DNA from: Opisthorchis felineus
Taxonomy: Eukaryota > Platyhelminthes > Trematoda > Opisthorchiida > Opisthorchiidae
Direction of reading: 5' to 3'
Length of the DNA stretch: 64,000 bases
NCBI GenBank assembly: GCA_004794785.1
Contig: SJOL01013076.1
Span: forward strand, 839,758-903,757
Position numbers and translations under genes: made by a program. A model generated the notes under the pieces. It saw only the letters and a list, made by a program, of their open reading frames with translations, was not told where the DNA came from and ran no database searches. Positions 1-13,089 of the stretch are shown one piece after another. Each line of letters starts with the position of its first letter. The first letter of the stretch is position 1.

Positions 1-3000
1 GTCTAACAAATAAGTTGGTAGGTTTCCAACTATGCCTTCATCCGGATCCAAAGCTTTGATGAGGTGGATCAAGCGTATTAAATAAGTTGGATGCATAGTT
101 TTTATCACTACTCTATGGTACGGCAGTATCAAGACATCTCTTAGGAAGTGAGGCAGTTGTCAGAAGGGCTTCGGGCTCTGTCTTTAGCTTCTTGAAGCCT
201 AGAGGGATTTGGTGTTAGTGTAGTGATGGATACTACTGATGAACCATGCAAGTAGTCTATGGTTAGTGGCCAAGCTCCGCCCCGCATCTGATGATAGATG
301 AAGTTTACTGCGTAAATTGTGGAACCGCTTTGAAATGTTCGTTTACAATTGTGTAATAGTTAATGAATATCCAGGAAAGTATAAGAAAACGCTTCAGAAT
401 TTTCAGTTTTCAAAGACTATTTGCATATGAGATGTTTACTTCCCTGTCTAATGACTGTAACCGCTTGGTTCGTGTTTGCTAATAAATGACTTCTCAGCGA
501 AGGAATTTCCTCCTTTCATTGGTGGTCCCTTCTTGGGGGCAGATCACTACCAGACCAATGGTTTTATACGACGATTGAGTGACTTTTGAGTAATTCAGAT
601 AATTTTCAAGGAATTCTGCGCTTCAAGTAGTTTCATTTGCATTTAGGCCGTTAAACGTATGGTTCTTTCAAAATGAGAAATAAACCCTGGTTACCAGTTA
701 ATGCAAAAACGGTATTTCTTACGGAAGCTTACCGATGAGGTCAGGTGCTATGCAACATGGGAGCAACCGGCTGTTCGTCGTCATTCAATGTTTAATACAG
801 TTGGGGCTGTCTGACTGGTGACCAACGGATCTCTCTGTCATACATAATCTGTGTACCAACATCATCCACACCACCTACGGTACACTGTTGACCACATACC
901 AAGACTGACAGTCAGGGTGATAGTCAGCTGCACCCCTGTAGCTGAATGGAAATCAACAGTCTGAAGAATAGCTTTCTTCTCGTTCGCCAAAATCACTAAC
1001 TGCTCTGTATTTTTTTACTTTTGGATTACGAGAATGAGCGAGTTGCATTTAGCAGTGATAAAAATTGAGTTATTGGATCTTGGTGCGGTGAACGCAAACA
1101 AGATATTCAGAACAGAGTATAACTGCATGTCTTTTTGTAACTTTAAGCCAGAATTGCGTCTTCTACGTTCGTCAGTCTGACATGCCAGTGCGCACACACA
1201 TTAGAAATCGTCATTTTAGTATCACACCAGTCTTTCAGCTGTACTTTAACGGGAAGATCGCAGCTTGACCGGTCATCTTGAAAGAACTGATGAAGATGGC
1301 CTTTAGTCACAAGCAGTCAAGACTAGAATTCATTGCTAATATAGACCCCACCTGTATGATCAACTTTAAGAGGTATTATCTGGTTCAATGACATTTTGTA
1401 CTCCTTGAGAGGTATTTAAAGAGACCATGGCTTCACATTTACTCATCAGTAGGCCAGAAAGTTTAAACTATGCTCTTTTAGTCTTGATCCGTCAAAGGTG
1501 TAACAACGATCTGAGGCGCACGCGATCTGCTCCACTACTGCTAAGAAAGCTACAGCTGAAGGACCTCCGCAGATTTTTTGAGCTTTTCACTGGTTACCTT
1601 CAAAACCTTCGGTCTTACTCTAGCCTGGCTGTGTCCCTTTAGGTCTTTTTGGCTGAACCAAGCGGTCTATTTTTTGATACTGGGGATCAGTAATGTCCCT
1701 TTTCCCCTAAAGTGCTTTAGGATTGGCCTAGGTAATTACACTAGAATAGACAGCCCATAGCTCTAACCTTTTGAGATGCCCTCAGCCTTTTGTGGGGTAA
1801 CTAGACCAATCACTTTTAGTTCACACTCCAGCTTAGATCTCGTGATTCTATGCAGTACACACAAGCCACGGATCCAATCCTTGTTTGCTACCAGAAACAA
1901 GCACTTAAAACAATCAATAAGGCTAAACCTTGAGTTCGGCGACCGTGGACAGCTACGCTTAGAGAGGGATCAGTTGCCATACCGAGTGATTTTCCTGTCC
2001 TACATTTCCTGAGGAAAATCAGGCCTGAGTAGCGGTGCCATCAAAAGTTCCTAAACTTTTTGGCAGCTTTTAGAAAGTTTGGTAATTCTTTCCCCAGTTA
2101 GACGGAAAATTTGAAGGGGCCAGGACAAAGTGAGGTTAGGTTTACGCTCTAGGGGAGATGCAAAATACTGAACATTTGGTGTTGGTCTAATGAGTTTTTT
2201 CATCACCACCTAAGTCAATCGGTCTGTCTTTCTGACTTTGGGAATGAAGCCCAAGATTTATGCTCACAGCGAAACAGGGTCTCAAACGGCTGCAGCTGGG
2301 AATGAAAAATTATTACCTTTTTTCTAATGACCGTTCGTTTCAGTAAGAGCTATACCAGTGAGTAAAAACGTGGTGTCCAGAATCCATAACACAGAATAGA
2401 GTGAATTTCACATAAAATCAGACCAACTCTGACCTAATCGGTGTCATTAGTTTCGACTATTTGTGGTATGAAGAGCTTGTCGTGGGCGATCTCATCCACC
2501 GGTTTGCCAACATGCTCTAATGGTGACCATTCACCTCAAGAGAACACTCACTTTCCACACTGAATATCTTCTCGGATGAATACATGTCAAACACAAAGTC
2601 GAGTAGAGTAATATATCAGAAATCTTGACTCGTCTGTGGAAGCATGATGATGACAATGGATAGTCAGTTTGCGTGACGGGTTATTTTTTCCTGGTTGCAT
2701 CGATCTTGACACATGCGAGTTGGAGGCTAATCATGGCATAAGCCAATGAATCACTAGGAGGTAGAAGTTGAGGTGGCCAAGGTGATGGGCGGTTGGAATT
2801 GATTCGACCTGTGATCATACTTTATGCCCGGAGTTCTACAAGACAGTGCATTCCGTGGTTGCCAGAGGACTTGAGCAATTGAACAAAGTCACTGGAGGTT
2901 TTTTGGGGAGGTGCACAGCAGTTTATAGAACTTAAGAAGTAATTCACAGTCCTGTAGTTTTTTGGACGTAAACGTTTGCCAGGTCTGATGCAATCGTTGA

Positions 3001-6000
3001 ATCGAAAGTTGATCTCAAAAAACTGTCTGAACAAATACCCGGAGATTCCGCATTAGGCAAAACCCTTTCACAGGGGACCCCTTTACAACGGCCACCCCTA
3101 TACTCTAGCTACTTTTGGTAGACCACAGCCAACTAACCTTCCGCACACACCATCATTTTATGAAGCTTGATAAATCAACAGAATTATAATATCGGGATAA
3201 ATCTAAGAATCATGAGCACAAAGTTCGCTCTTATGGGTCGATATTTTCGAGTGGTGTCGTCGGGGATCACTCTAAAAATGCTTCACTCTTTAAACCTTTC
3301 TATGTCTCATTCTGCAGCTTCCAAACTGATTCTGATTATTCAATAGCCTTTTCATTATCAACTAACCGGATGACGTAAAAGGATCGTTTGGCCCGAGCGA
3401 AATTCACTGCGTCAGACAGGCAACGTGTCCAACATTCTCAGGTCTCTCAAATCTACCTTAATGCATTTTATATCAGATCCATTTTCCAGGAAAGTTTAAG
3501 ACCAATCAGCTGGCCAGCTAAAACTATAGTCTGATAAATTGCACACTCCAGCACGTGAGCAGGCTTGCAGAATTGCAAAAAACCTCATCGTATTCTAATT
3601 TCACCTCAGCTTATCATGTAGATTTGTACCTTTTCTTGCCTCGCCAAACTATTGATGTTGTCGACCCAGAGATGCGAAAAAAGTTGGAATTTTTATCCGT
3701 ACACTAAACACAACAGGTGTTCTGCTTTTCTCCCCCGCACCCTCAGATTGATAAAGTCAGCCGGTCTGTCCGAAAACGGCCACCGAAATGACCCAACATA
3801 TCATCCTACCCTGACAGGTCACTCATGTTGAAAAGCCTACCACGCCTCAACCTGGTCAGCTGCTGTTCATTCTGTGGTAGCCGTCAATACAGAGTTGTTA
3901 ATCCAGGTAGGACGCGGGTGTGTGTGTAACAAATCATGAAGCACTATGTGTTGTAACTAACAGTTTTCCCCCCTCCAGCGCTTTAAGGTCGAAAAAGGAC
4001 TAGCCAAGAAAGAACATAACAGCCATATTGTGAACAAGCGAATGCAAAAATTACAAGCGGCCTCGCGGTACTTAAAGTGCACTTTCGACCTTGATCTAAG
4101 CTGTCTGATCGGCGTTGGGTAAACACCCATCACTGTCGACCATGCTTCTATGAAATACCTGAAAACTCATCTTCGTCGGCCGGTGCTGAACCGACTGATA
4201 GCTCCAGCCTTCAATTGGCAGGCAGTTTTCCTAGCCTGGATGCTTGACGGCTGTCCTACTATGATTTTAGTGGGGTTTGATCGTCTCAGTAGGTCTCAAG
4301 CATTCTGGGATTAGTTTCAGGAATTTGACCTTACTGACACGTCGCCTCAGCGATTCTGCCATGGTGATTCGAATTTACCTACCTTGGCGCTTAGCATTAG
4401 AATCTAGGTCTCCAAAGCCAACAAGATGTCATAATGGGTCGTTTTTCTGTCCGGACAGCTCCAACAAAATCAGTCGGCTTAGTCTCCACCAGTGTACCAC
4501 ATGAACGATAAGCAATGGTCTTGAAACGATCGACTTATGGCTCGGGGTCTGATTCCGGTGACCTTTGCTAAGGTGGTTCTGGTGAACTAGGGCTCAAGGG
4601 TTGGATAATTCGTTCCTTCTCAGGATGATTTTTTCTTTAACACGTATGAACTGAGGAAGAATATTACAAAGCCTCCATTGCTTTCTGTGTGGGAGTCGCG
4701 CGAGCACAGCGAACTTTTGCTAAACAGCTGAAAATAAGATGTAGTTTTAGTAGTACGCAGACATCTGAATGGGTACCGAAGAGCGGTGTAAGTATAGCAC
4801 TGCATTTCTGACGAACAGTATTGTTAATTTACTTCTTCAGTGACGATTTTTCTATTCGCTCACCTGCGTGAATGACACTATTTTCGGCTGTTGAGCTCAG
4901 TACAGCTCAGCTCAGTCTACACCACAGTCGCAAGGTGACTGTTCACTGAACGGCACTAGAAATAGTCGTCCGCAGACTGTGCACACACACATGCTTGACA
5001 TAGAGAAAAATAAGCTTATGTCAGCAACCTCGTGAGTAGTGTGTGTTCTCTAAAGCAGTATTTTTTATTACTGGAAATGGCTGAATCTATCATTTTTGAT
5101 AAATCCATAAACCGTAAGGGTAACTTGGGTCTGCTAAAAACATTGTCTGGATGTTTATCAATCGTTAGGGGCAGGATACTTCTCCAAGATTTTCATACAA
5201 AAGCATACCAACGCCACCATAAAATTCATGACCGAAAATCTTCGCTGTTCCTCCAAATATTTACAGGTATTCCCATTTATCCTTTCCCATCTACTGTCAA
5301 CTCAAAAAAGCTCACTAATTGGTGTTACTACTTACGTTTACTAATGATTCGACGCTGAGGGCTTGAGGAAAGTATCAATATCCTGGATTTGTCGTGAAAA
5401 TGGCGCCAACTACAAGGTACTCGACAAGCAGGAAAATCAAAGCCCCAACGCGCGAAACATAGCTTGGTACGAATATGATAAATGTTTTTGAATGGGACAC
5501 TATCATTAGCGGGCAGTGCAGACCAGATCAAGCCCCCGACTGCCTAAATTAAACAACGAACCATCCACGAGAGGAACTAATCAGTGTGTTGAGCTATAGC
5601 TAAACGGGTCGGCAAAATACCCAATAAGTCACGCAAAGATCTGCAGAAATGCCGGTTGACTTCGTACCAGAAAGACCAAATTCGCAGAGTTACAAAGTAA
5701 TTGAGTGATAACTTGACGGGAACCGACGATATTCTATTAGCTACCCGATGCTTTTTATCGCCCATCAAGCATTCGGGTGCGTGCTGATGAGACCAGGATG
5801 GTTGGGTGGGCATTGGATCAGCGACGATAGATTGTCTTCTTGCTACTACCTAAGGCAGTAAGTTAACATTCTTAGCTCTGGTTAATGTAGCAGTATTTGG
5901 GAGAGAAATAAACGTTTTTCAGTAAAATTTCGATGTTCAAAGTTTCAGCCACCTCTGGCAGATTTCTTCGACAGCGAATGAATCAAGAGAGAACATGCGC

Positions 6001-6689
6001 CAGTTGAAACAATCAACCTTCTGTGCGCTATTCTGCTTTGCAAAGTCCATGCATGGACGTAATGGTTGTATTGAGGCCGAGGGATTCGTGTGTTCCATTG
6101 ATCACTGCTCAGTCCTGTCCACATGACACAGTTGTCGGTCATCATTTAAGGTGACACACGAGTTGGGCACGGGTTGGCACAGCGACGTTTTGCATACTAC
6201 CGTAGATTACTATGGAGTATTTTGGTACCATGTGGCTCTCTGCGAGGGTGCATAGTGAAATCACCAAGATTTTTTGTGGTTTGTAGAGCTGAGTAGAAAT
6301 TTGGCGTAGAAAAAGTGCGTGTATTTTATGTCAAACGATTTGTACGCGAGGTAGCCTACGAGTTTCACTTACACTTTCGGCTTCGCAATCTCTGTGCCCC
6401 ACTGTGTAGGGTTGTTGGGCGCATCAAGTGACTGGCTATTACGTTGTCTAGTCATGGCGCAAAGCATACATCCAAATATTAACTTGGCTAATGGGAAAAG
6501 CGCATATAAGTTTGGTCGTTTTATCGTCTTCATCATCCTTGACAGCTCAATCACCCTGGCTGCCTTAAAATCACAATTTATTTGAAGGCCCTATTGCAAG
6601 GTGTCTAATATTATCGTTTATTTTTGAAGAGCATGTTCACAGACATAAAAAGGAAATGCAAGCATAGCATAGAATAGCAACCATATCTT
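1..6689. other. No recognisable gene or repeat
   Basis: I read both strands and found no coding exon, RNA gene or repeat that I can name. Open frames here are short (108 codons at most), have no recognisable motif and are no longer than chance allows at about 43% GC. The base composition looks like ordinary AT-leaning intergenic or intronic DNA. It could hold exons under about 60 codons that I would not recognise. Confidence 0.5.
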
Positions 6690-7500
6690 GCAACAACACT
6701 TGGGATCACGCCGACTCCATCTTGTAAGGGGAATCGCACCGACAGCACCCAGACTTTTCGCATTTGATTTCATATCCGTCTATCAGGTCAACGTTTAACC
6801 ACCTAGCTATTTGCAACACTCTGAATTGCGTACGGAAAACAGCACTCTTCTCAGATAAAAATGATTCGGTATGTGCAATACACAGTCTAACCAACGCAGC
6901 TTCTGGCGTTGGACACATTCTTCGGTTGATGTCTTCTTTGAAAAGCCTAACATTCGTTTTCTAGTTGTCTGGTTGCGGATTCGCCGACACAAGTCTACAT
7001 GTGCTATGGTAGAAAACCTGAAGTTGGCTCAGTTCCGCTGCCGAAAGAGGCCACTCCTCACCGCCATACAACAAAGCCGCTCGTACCCCAACCTGATATA
7101 CACGTCTCTTGAGTTTTAGAGGTATGCCGCTTGGGTGCCATATGTGTCACAATTTAGTAAAGATGACCTGAGCTTTAGAGATCCATGCATTGACCTCATC
7201 TGCCACACTACAATCGAACTTATACAACTTCCAAGATATGCAGAACTTTCTACAACTTCGAATATTTCTCCTTAGATTATATGCAGTGTGCAAAGCGACT
7301 GCAAATCCAGGACTGTGACCTTACACTTTGTGGTTGCGAAGCGTATGCTAAAGGACGGGATGATTTCCAAAGATACCCGTGACTTGTTATTCTCTTCAAA
7401 GAATAGAACTATGCCGTATTCATATTCCAGATTGACAAGGTTTTCGTCAGCAGCTACTTGAAGACTTTCTAAAGTTTGTCCCATCATCCTGTGAATGGTT
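6690..7500 (-). pseudogene. LINE reverse transcriptase remnant (CR1/RTE-type), dead
   Basis: The minus strand carries, in several frames, the C-terminal half of a non-LTR retrotransposon reverse transcriptase. From 7500 downward there is a segment of the form TLESLQ...ADENLVNLEYEYG, then TKCKV, then around 7115-7030 a stretch like [18 protein letters not shown], then around 6990-6810 the characteristic RQKLRWL..VLH.PN end motif. In this family the catalytic box reads LEYADD; here it reads LEYEYG, so the metal-binding aspartates are lost. Frameshifts and stops separate the pieces. The order and spacing are those of a LINE ORF2, so this is a decayed, 5'-truncated copy. The match comes from knowledge of the family, not from a search; the exact clade (CR1 versus RTE) is uncertain. 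Confidence 0.75.
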
Positions 7501-7619
7501 CTTTCATTACTGACACCAACTGGCATGTGCGCATCTGTCTGTATGAGTTTGCTTGATCCGCTCGTCTGAGGTGGCCAAGAAAAGCTGAGCAATGAACTCC
7601 CATTTATACTCATGTACTA

Positions 7620-10600
7620 CTAGCCCATAAGGTATAGAACACTCAGTCTATTTGATCAAATTTGCACTAAATTTGGCACGACTTTCCTAAAGCATTTGCA
7701 GAATACCTTGTGACGAGAAAGGGAATTTACAGAGAGCCTAGTCTAATTTACAAATCGATAGAAATTGTATTCCTGTCTTTCTGGTGTAGGGTCAGCAGCT
7801 GCGGATTTACCGTAGGACGTCAGCTATCGGACGGAGGTTTCAGTTGTAATTTTACTCGCGTATAAGGCAATTATGTTCACGTGGTTTACAGATTTCACTT
7901 TGGATGTTGGCACTAAAACCGTTTTCGCTCAGGTGATTGCCAAGTACTATGCAGCCACAGTATCGAGCAACGAGAACAAATAGATTTGGATGGACTAGAA
8001 TCACGCAAGTGTTGAGCATAACGGGTATCATTAAATAGTTTAGTCCACAATGAGGTTAAATTCTCGTTGACAGATTTGATTAGACGAGTATTTGTGCTGG
8101 GCCAGATTAGACGGCTGTAAGTCAAGAACGTAAAACGGGATAAAGTGCTACGGATTTGAATCTTTAAATGATCGAAATAGAGATACGATTTTTACTCATT
8201 CATTTACTTGAAACGTTTACCCAAACCGCATAGGTTCATGATTAGCTCAGCGATGCAACCCTATGAAGAAAACGGAAAGGTTTCTGTGACGCAGAAGGAG
8301 CGCATCCTGCTGGTTGCATCTGGATTGTTCATTTGGGCCGTAGTATTTTCGAAAGGAATGGATCCATCTCAACAGGTGGTTCACCAAAGCTTCTTAGATT
8401 TCCAGCAGAGGAATTATAAAAGTTCAAACCTTAAGCGACGTGATTGAAAAAGGATATTTTTTAGCGCTGGCAACATACCGCTCCATAACTACTTCCCTCA
8501 ACAGGCTTGAACATTTGACTTCTCTCAAAAAGCCGGTTATTCGTAGACATTCGTCGGTTGAGGTGAGAATTAGTTCAACTCAAAATGAGGTCACAAACCT
8601 CTTAGTGCAATCAACAACCAGCATCTTTTAAAGTAAATCCCATATCAATAACCTGATCAGATCTTGAGTAGATCTGATTTAACATTGGGCTGGAGAATAG
8701 CCTCCCCGTTCCCATTATGGATTCTGCGTAATTACAGGTGTTTCCTTCCTCAAGTTGCAAAGAGGCCAGAAAGGAAAAAAAATGGTGACAGGTAACCATA
8801 GAGCATTGGGGACACATACCAAGGTTAACGGTATTAAGAGACGGTCAGAGAGCAAAGGCTCACTATGATCTACGATCGATGTGTGAAGCTGGTCAGGAGA
8901 CCAGAATTTCAATATTTAGCGACGCCGACTTTTCTCGAGTAGGGATAAGTCATAAAACTTTCCTCTTATGCTTCCGCTGATTTCTACTGTATCTAGCACC
9001 AACTTCCGCAGGCTGACCGACTACTGAGAGAAGTTCACGCATGAGAAACAACCTAGGTTCGCTTTGGCGGATAATATAACGTTCAGTATTACATCCTGGA
9101 ATGTATCTAACTAACAACACTGTTTCAGTGACCATCGTAGGTCATTTTCCTGAGCTTAAAACTGCCGTGGTCTCTGTCGACAATCATAAATTTAGGTAGA
9201 ACTTGGGAATTAAAGTTATACCGACCAATGTGTTATCTTTTATAAAGATATTCTGGTCGTGTGTGGGCCCATGACAACACTTCGCCTGAGTTCGTCAGAC
9301 TAACCTGCCTTCTGCTCATCTCTTGTAAACATTAGTATCCGTGTGCTACTTAAAAATTACATGACTGACTTTGATACCACGGGGGTTAAATTGGCTATGG
9401 GATGTCCATACAGGTAGAGTGAGTACCAGGACATTAAACCTGTTCTTAAAACAGTAGCTTAGATATTCTGTTCCATACACTTGCAAAGTATGGGAAGCTG
9501 TCATGAGAATGAGTGGGACAAAACTCAGGCATCAAACCTGCAGAACAACCGATCGTTGGGATGAATTCAATCACCCGAATTGCATAAATTGCGGCGAGAT
9601 GGCGAAAGTCGCAGTCACTGCTCTAGTTTGAAAGGTCAAAGCGGCTTTTACCATCCTCCAACACTTATGGTTTGACACAACTTTGTCTGATACTGGCAGA
9701 GTACACACTGTGGCCACGCAGTTTATGCGGGTCAGAAAGGGGGATTATTCTCACGGAAGATATACAAAGACACTCCGTAATTTTGAGTCTGCAAAGTACT
9801 GCCCAAGTCTCCTTGGAACTGATGCTGAGTTCGGTCAAACGGCGTTTGAAGGTGGGACACAACAGTGCAATTTTGCACGATATTCCGCATTTATCTCTCT
9901 GTGTCTCATCAGATGCGCACCACAGATTAAAACAATAAATAATTTTGGAGGGCAAATCACCATATCAAAGGGTTTCTCCGAAGAATACCACGGAAAGAAA
10001 AGCTGTTCCTGCTTACTCAGCTCCGGCTTTCACTGGAGGACTCAGCAACTTTCAGAAATCTGTTGTTTTTAGTCGTGCTGAACACTATGTCAAATGCGAT
10101 CAAATGCAATGCTTGCTCTCAGTCAGAGGACGGACAGCTGACGAGGCCAGCAGTATAGGCTGTGATCTTGTTTGCCTTTGGTGATATGTCAAGGCATCGC
10201 ATGGGCCCAACTGTCTTCTTACCATCAACGGCCCGTACTTTTCGGTTCACCGGTACTACCATAGTAAACTGCGCAGCATGCCAATGACATGGGAATCTCT
10301 TCCTTTGAATTCATTTGCTGTTGTATTCTACGGTGCGTACTTGACGAGGCAGCGAGTTAAATCCGGAATATCGCTAAAAACTGCGCGTTTTCAGGGTCAT
10401 ACCACCGACTGACGGCACTGACAAACAGGGCTAGTCCCACAGCCAATGACGCACGTGCTTCAAAGCGGAGTAATTCTGCTACGCACCTCATCAGAACAAC
10501 TGAAAAACAGTGAACTAGGCCAGCAGTTCCGTTCATATTTTCCTGTCTTTCGGTGGAAGAAACTGTAGAAGTTGAACCCAGTGAGTATCATCAATGATTT

Positions 10601-11855
10601 GATAACCGAAAGGAATTGAATCTGGTCTTTCGAGGATGTCAGTCCAAACCGAATATCAGAATAACTACGTACAGCTTTGTCACGCTTATTTACGATGATT
10701 ACAATGTTACTACCGAAGGATATTAAAGCCCGGAATCTTCTGAACAGCATTTCGAGAAATGCACCTTCCTGCTATGGATCGATAATGAGCGCGAAAAAAT
10801 GCAATTAAACCGTTCACGATTGGTATGCATTTTAAGTAAGTTGATTTGAATACAAATCTGAATTGATTCCTAGGCTTATGACTTCTATTCTGTCACGCCT
10901 GACAGTTGTTATTTTACAGTGATTGGCTCCGAAGCACATCCAAACATGTCCATTGTTTCCTTCAACCCGTCTGTACGACCCAGGCCATTGTGCACTTTCT
11001 GGTTGCGTGACCTAACTGTAGTTTGCCATCTTAGGTCAAGAGACCTCAAGATACCATATAGACACTTCGTAAAGCAAAGTAAAACCATCCGACGTTAACC
11101 TGGTGGTCAGTCCTGACTGCTGCAGTGATCTGGCGAGCTACACTGACTGGAACTCCGTTCCATAAGGTGCAACCAAACCAGGAAGGCAAAAGGGTAGCAG
11201 TCGGATTAAGAGCAGCGACACCCCATACTAGCAGTGATGGCATTGCGATGTGGTCTTCGGGTAAATTCGCATTGTCCTCTGCAACAAGAAGGTAAAGGTG
11301 GTGAGATATTTTCTTCAGGCAACCAGTATATCCATAATTGTGCACACAACGGTGCTGTCTTCCCCCAAGGATGAACGCAACAGAAATGACAGGTCTTAAA
11401 AACCACACACTCCCATCGCCCAATGGCTGACCATGACCGATGGTGATTTACCCAATAAGGTCAAAAACAAAGAAGCCTTTTTGTTGAGGCCGATGCTGCT
11501 CCAAGCGCATTTGCTGTGCACGAGGAGTGAAACATCTTTGCTTTATTCTCTGCACTGTCGGGCTAGGCCATCCCCAGGCAACCCAGAACGTCAGACTATT
11601 GAGTCATGGGCTACGGGCAGGATACCCCAAGAAAAACCACCCACCCACCATTTTGTAGGTGCAGCTTGTGAGTCAGAGACAAGGTTCAGGGCCTTTAAAC
11701 AAGACCCTTCCTTCTCCCATAGTCCTGCGAGTCAGACTTTTGAGTGAACGGCCCAATGTGGAGCAGCTAAACTCTGTTCCTCGGCCTGGGCAACTGAAAA
11801 GTATCGTTTGCCCATATCGATGTCCCTGGCCAGTTTCTTCCTACTCTAAAGGAAA
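7620..11855. other. No recognised gene; one weak hydrophobic ORF
   Basis: Nothing here is recognisable by homology. One plus-strand frame at 8208-8447 encodes a segment with a plausible membrane helix (ILLVASGLFIWAVVF) after a polar stretch; the in-frame ATG is at 8256. It has no clear splice sites and I recognise no family, so it may be chance. Other open frames (such as 9683-10072 plus and 11046-11423 minus) carry no motif. Confidence 0.4.
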
Positions 11856-11859
11856 CCGC

Positions 11860-12195
11860 CAGTTTTCAGCAAATACACTCATTTGCAAATCAATTTGTTT
11901 TTCACGAGAGACTCAACGGAATCTATCGTTTATGATATTTTTCAACTGAATGTGCTGCACAAAGGCGGCCATATGTTTCATTTGGTACAATTTTCGAGAT
12001 ACCGCAGTATATTTTCATAAAAGAAACTACTCACAAGGTTGCTGAAAACTCTTCGACAACCAACGACCGATTTTTCCCTTCTTGGGGCTCACCAGGTAGG
12101 CGCAGTTCCTGGGTTTCCGTCAACCTTGTGTTTTACTTGAACCGGTCGTGCGCTGTCGAAGAGTTTTCAGCAGCCTTGTGAGTAGTTCCCTTTAA
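11860..12195 (-). repeat. R1 hammerhead repeat, copy A, with fold-back
   Basis: This copy belongs to the R1 family, which recurs at 16205, 18168, 22451, 23595, 34385, 37942, 39512 and 47295. Shared modules, in the antisense reading, are CATTTGCA..TCAATTTG, CAACTGAATGTGCTGCAC, CGAGATA.CGCAGTA and CTCACAAGGTTGCTGAAAA. Orientation is given as the strand that reads the hammerhead core. The ribozyme region (around 12070-12110, minus) is decayed: the core reads CTGGTGAG and GAAA is followed by extra A. From 12143 the sequence turns round and repeats the 3' half of the unit on the plus strand, which makes the hairpin at 12025-12187. Confidence 0.75.
12025..12187. repeat. Long inverted repeat, 45-bp arms
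   Basis: Arm 12025-12069 is the reverse complement of arm 12143-12187 with 41 of 45 positions matching, separated by a 73-bp loop. The arms are the stretch of R1 just 3' of the hammerhead cleavage point (AACTACTCACAAGG...CGACCG). A transcript from either strand would form a strong hairpin. Confidence 0.85.
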
Positions 12196-12280
12196 GAAAC
12201 CGTCAGTTATTTGAAGATTTATCTGGTCTTATTCACTTCCTACCAACAATAAACGAAACAGTACCGAGCTAAATCCACGG

Positions 12281-13085
12281 GGTCCCTTCTACATGGAGGC
12301 TTTCAACGTCCGTACTCCATATGAGATTGGCAAACAGACAAGAATTGCCCAGATCCCATGCTTTCTTAAAGCTGATATACACTAAGTCCCCGACACACGC
12401 ATCCAAGACCCAAGCGTGGTCGTGCATCTTAAAATATCAAGCACCAACTCAGCTCGTTCACGTTTTACTCCGTCTGTTCAGTGATCCAGAAGCGATGACT
12501 CTTGGAATATATGCCGTGGGAGTCGCACTCAGCCTCAGAGCTGATAGAACTTCACTGGATTGGATTCCAGTGAACGGTCGTCTTTGCGCCATTCGGTTAT
12601 GCAGCTCAATCAAGCTCAATTCCTGTCGACTTATACCCCAACGGACTGCATTTTTGACGCTGAAAGCGATATTTCCCTCAAAATTTATCCGGGCTTATTC
12701 GTCCAGCAAAAAGCGCTGACATTGTCGTCCTTCTGGGCGATGCGATTGCCCAAGTCGGTCACCTCAGCTCCTTTGAATCACATTTGGGTTGTTGGTTGGG
12801 AGTATATGTTTACTTTATAAATAACTCAGAAAAACCTCAATTGTGCACTGACCATCAACTGTTTACAAACAGCATGCTTTTTCGGCAAAAACGCGTGACA
12901 CCGCGTGAGCTCGTGCTCGCCAGACGCAAATCAGCCATAAATTACGTGACTATCAGCCACCCGTGATGGACAAAGATTCAAGAGTACCGCTTCTTCCGGA
13001 GCACACAACTTGATTTCGATTGTGCCGGAATTACTGAAAATTTGCCTTCCTTCTGGCCAGCAAGAGGCAGACCAATACACAGTCT
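12281..13085 (+). pseudogene. LINE endonuclease (APE-type) remnant, dead
   Basis: The plus strand reads, with frame changes, the N-terminal apurinic-type endonuclease of a non-LTR retrotransposon. It starts with FNVRT near 12308, then TRIQDPSVV.HL near 12400, DPEAM....AVGVALSLRA and LDWIPVN.RLCA..L near 12490-12600, YTPTDC....ESD near 12640, a GD.xA box near 12735-12750, and finally LCTDHQLF and ID/NYVTISH near 12845-12960, with a weaker tail to about 13085. The catalytic GDxNA box reads GDAIA, losing the active-site asparagine. No RT follows. It is probably the 5' half of the same LINE family as the remnant at 6690-7500. Assignment rests on motif order that I recognise, not on a search. Confidence 0.75.
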
Positions 13086-13089
13086 TCGG

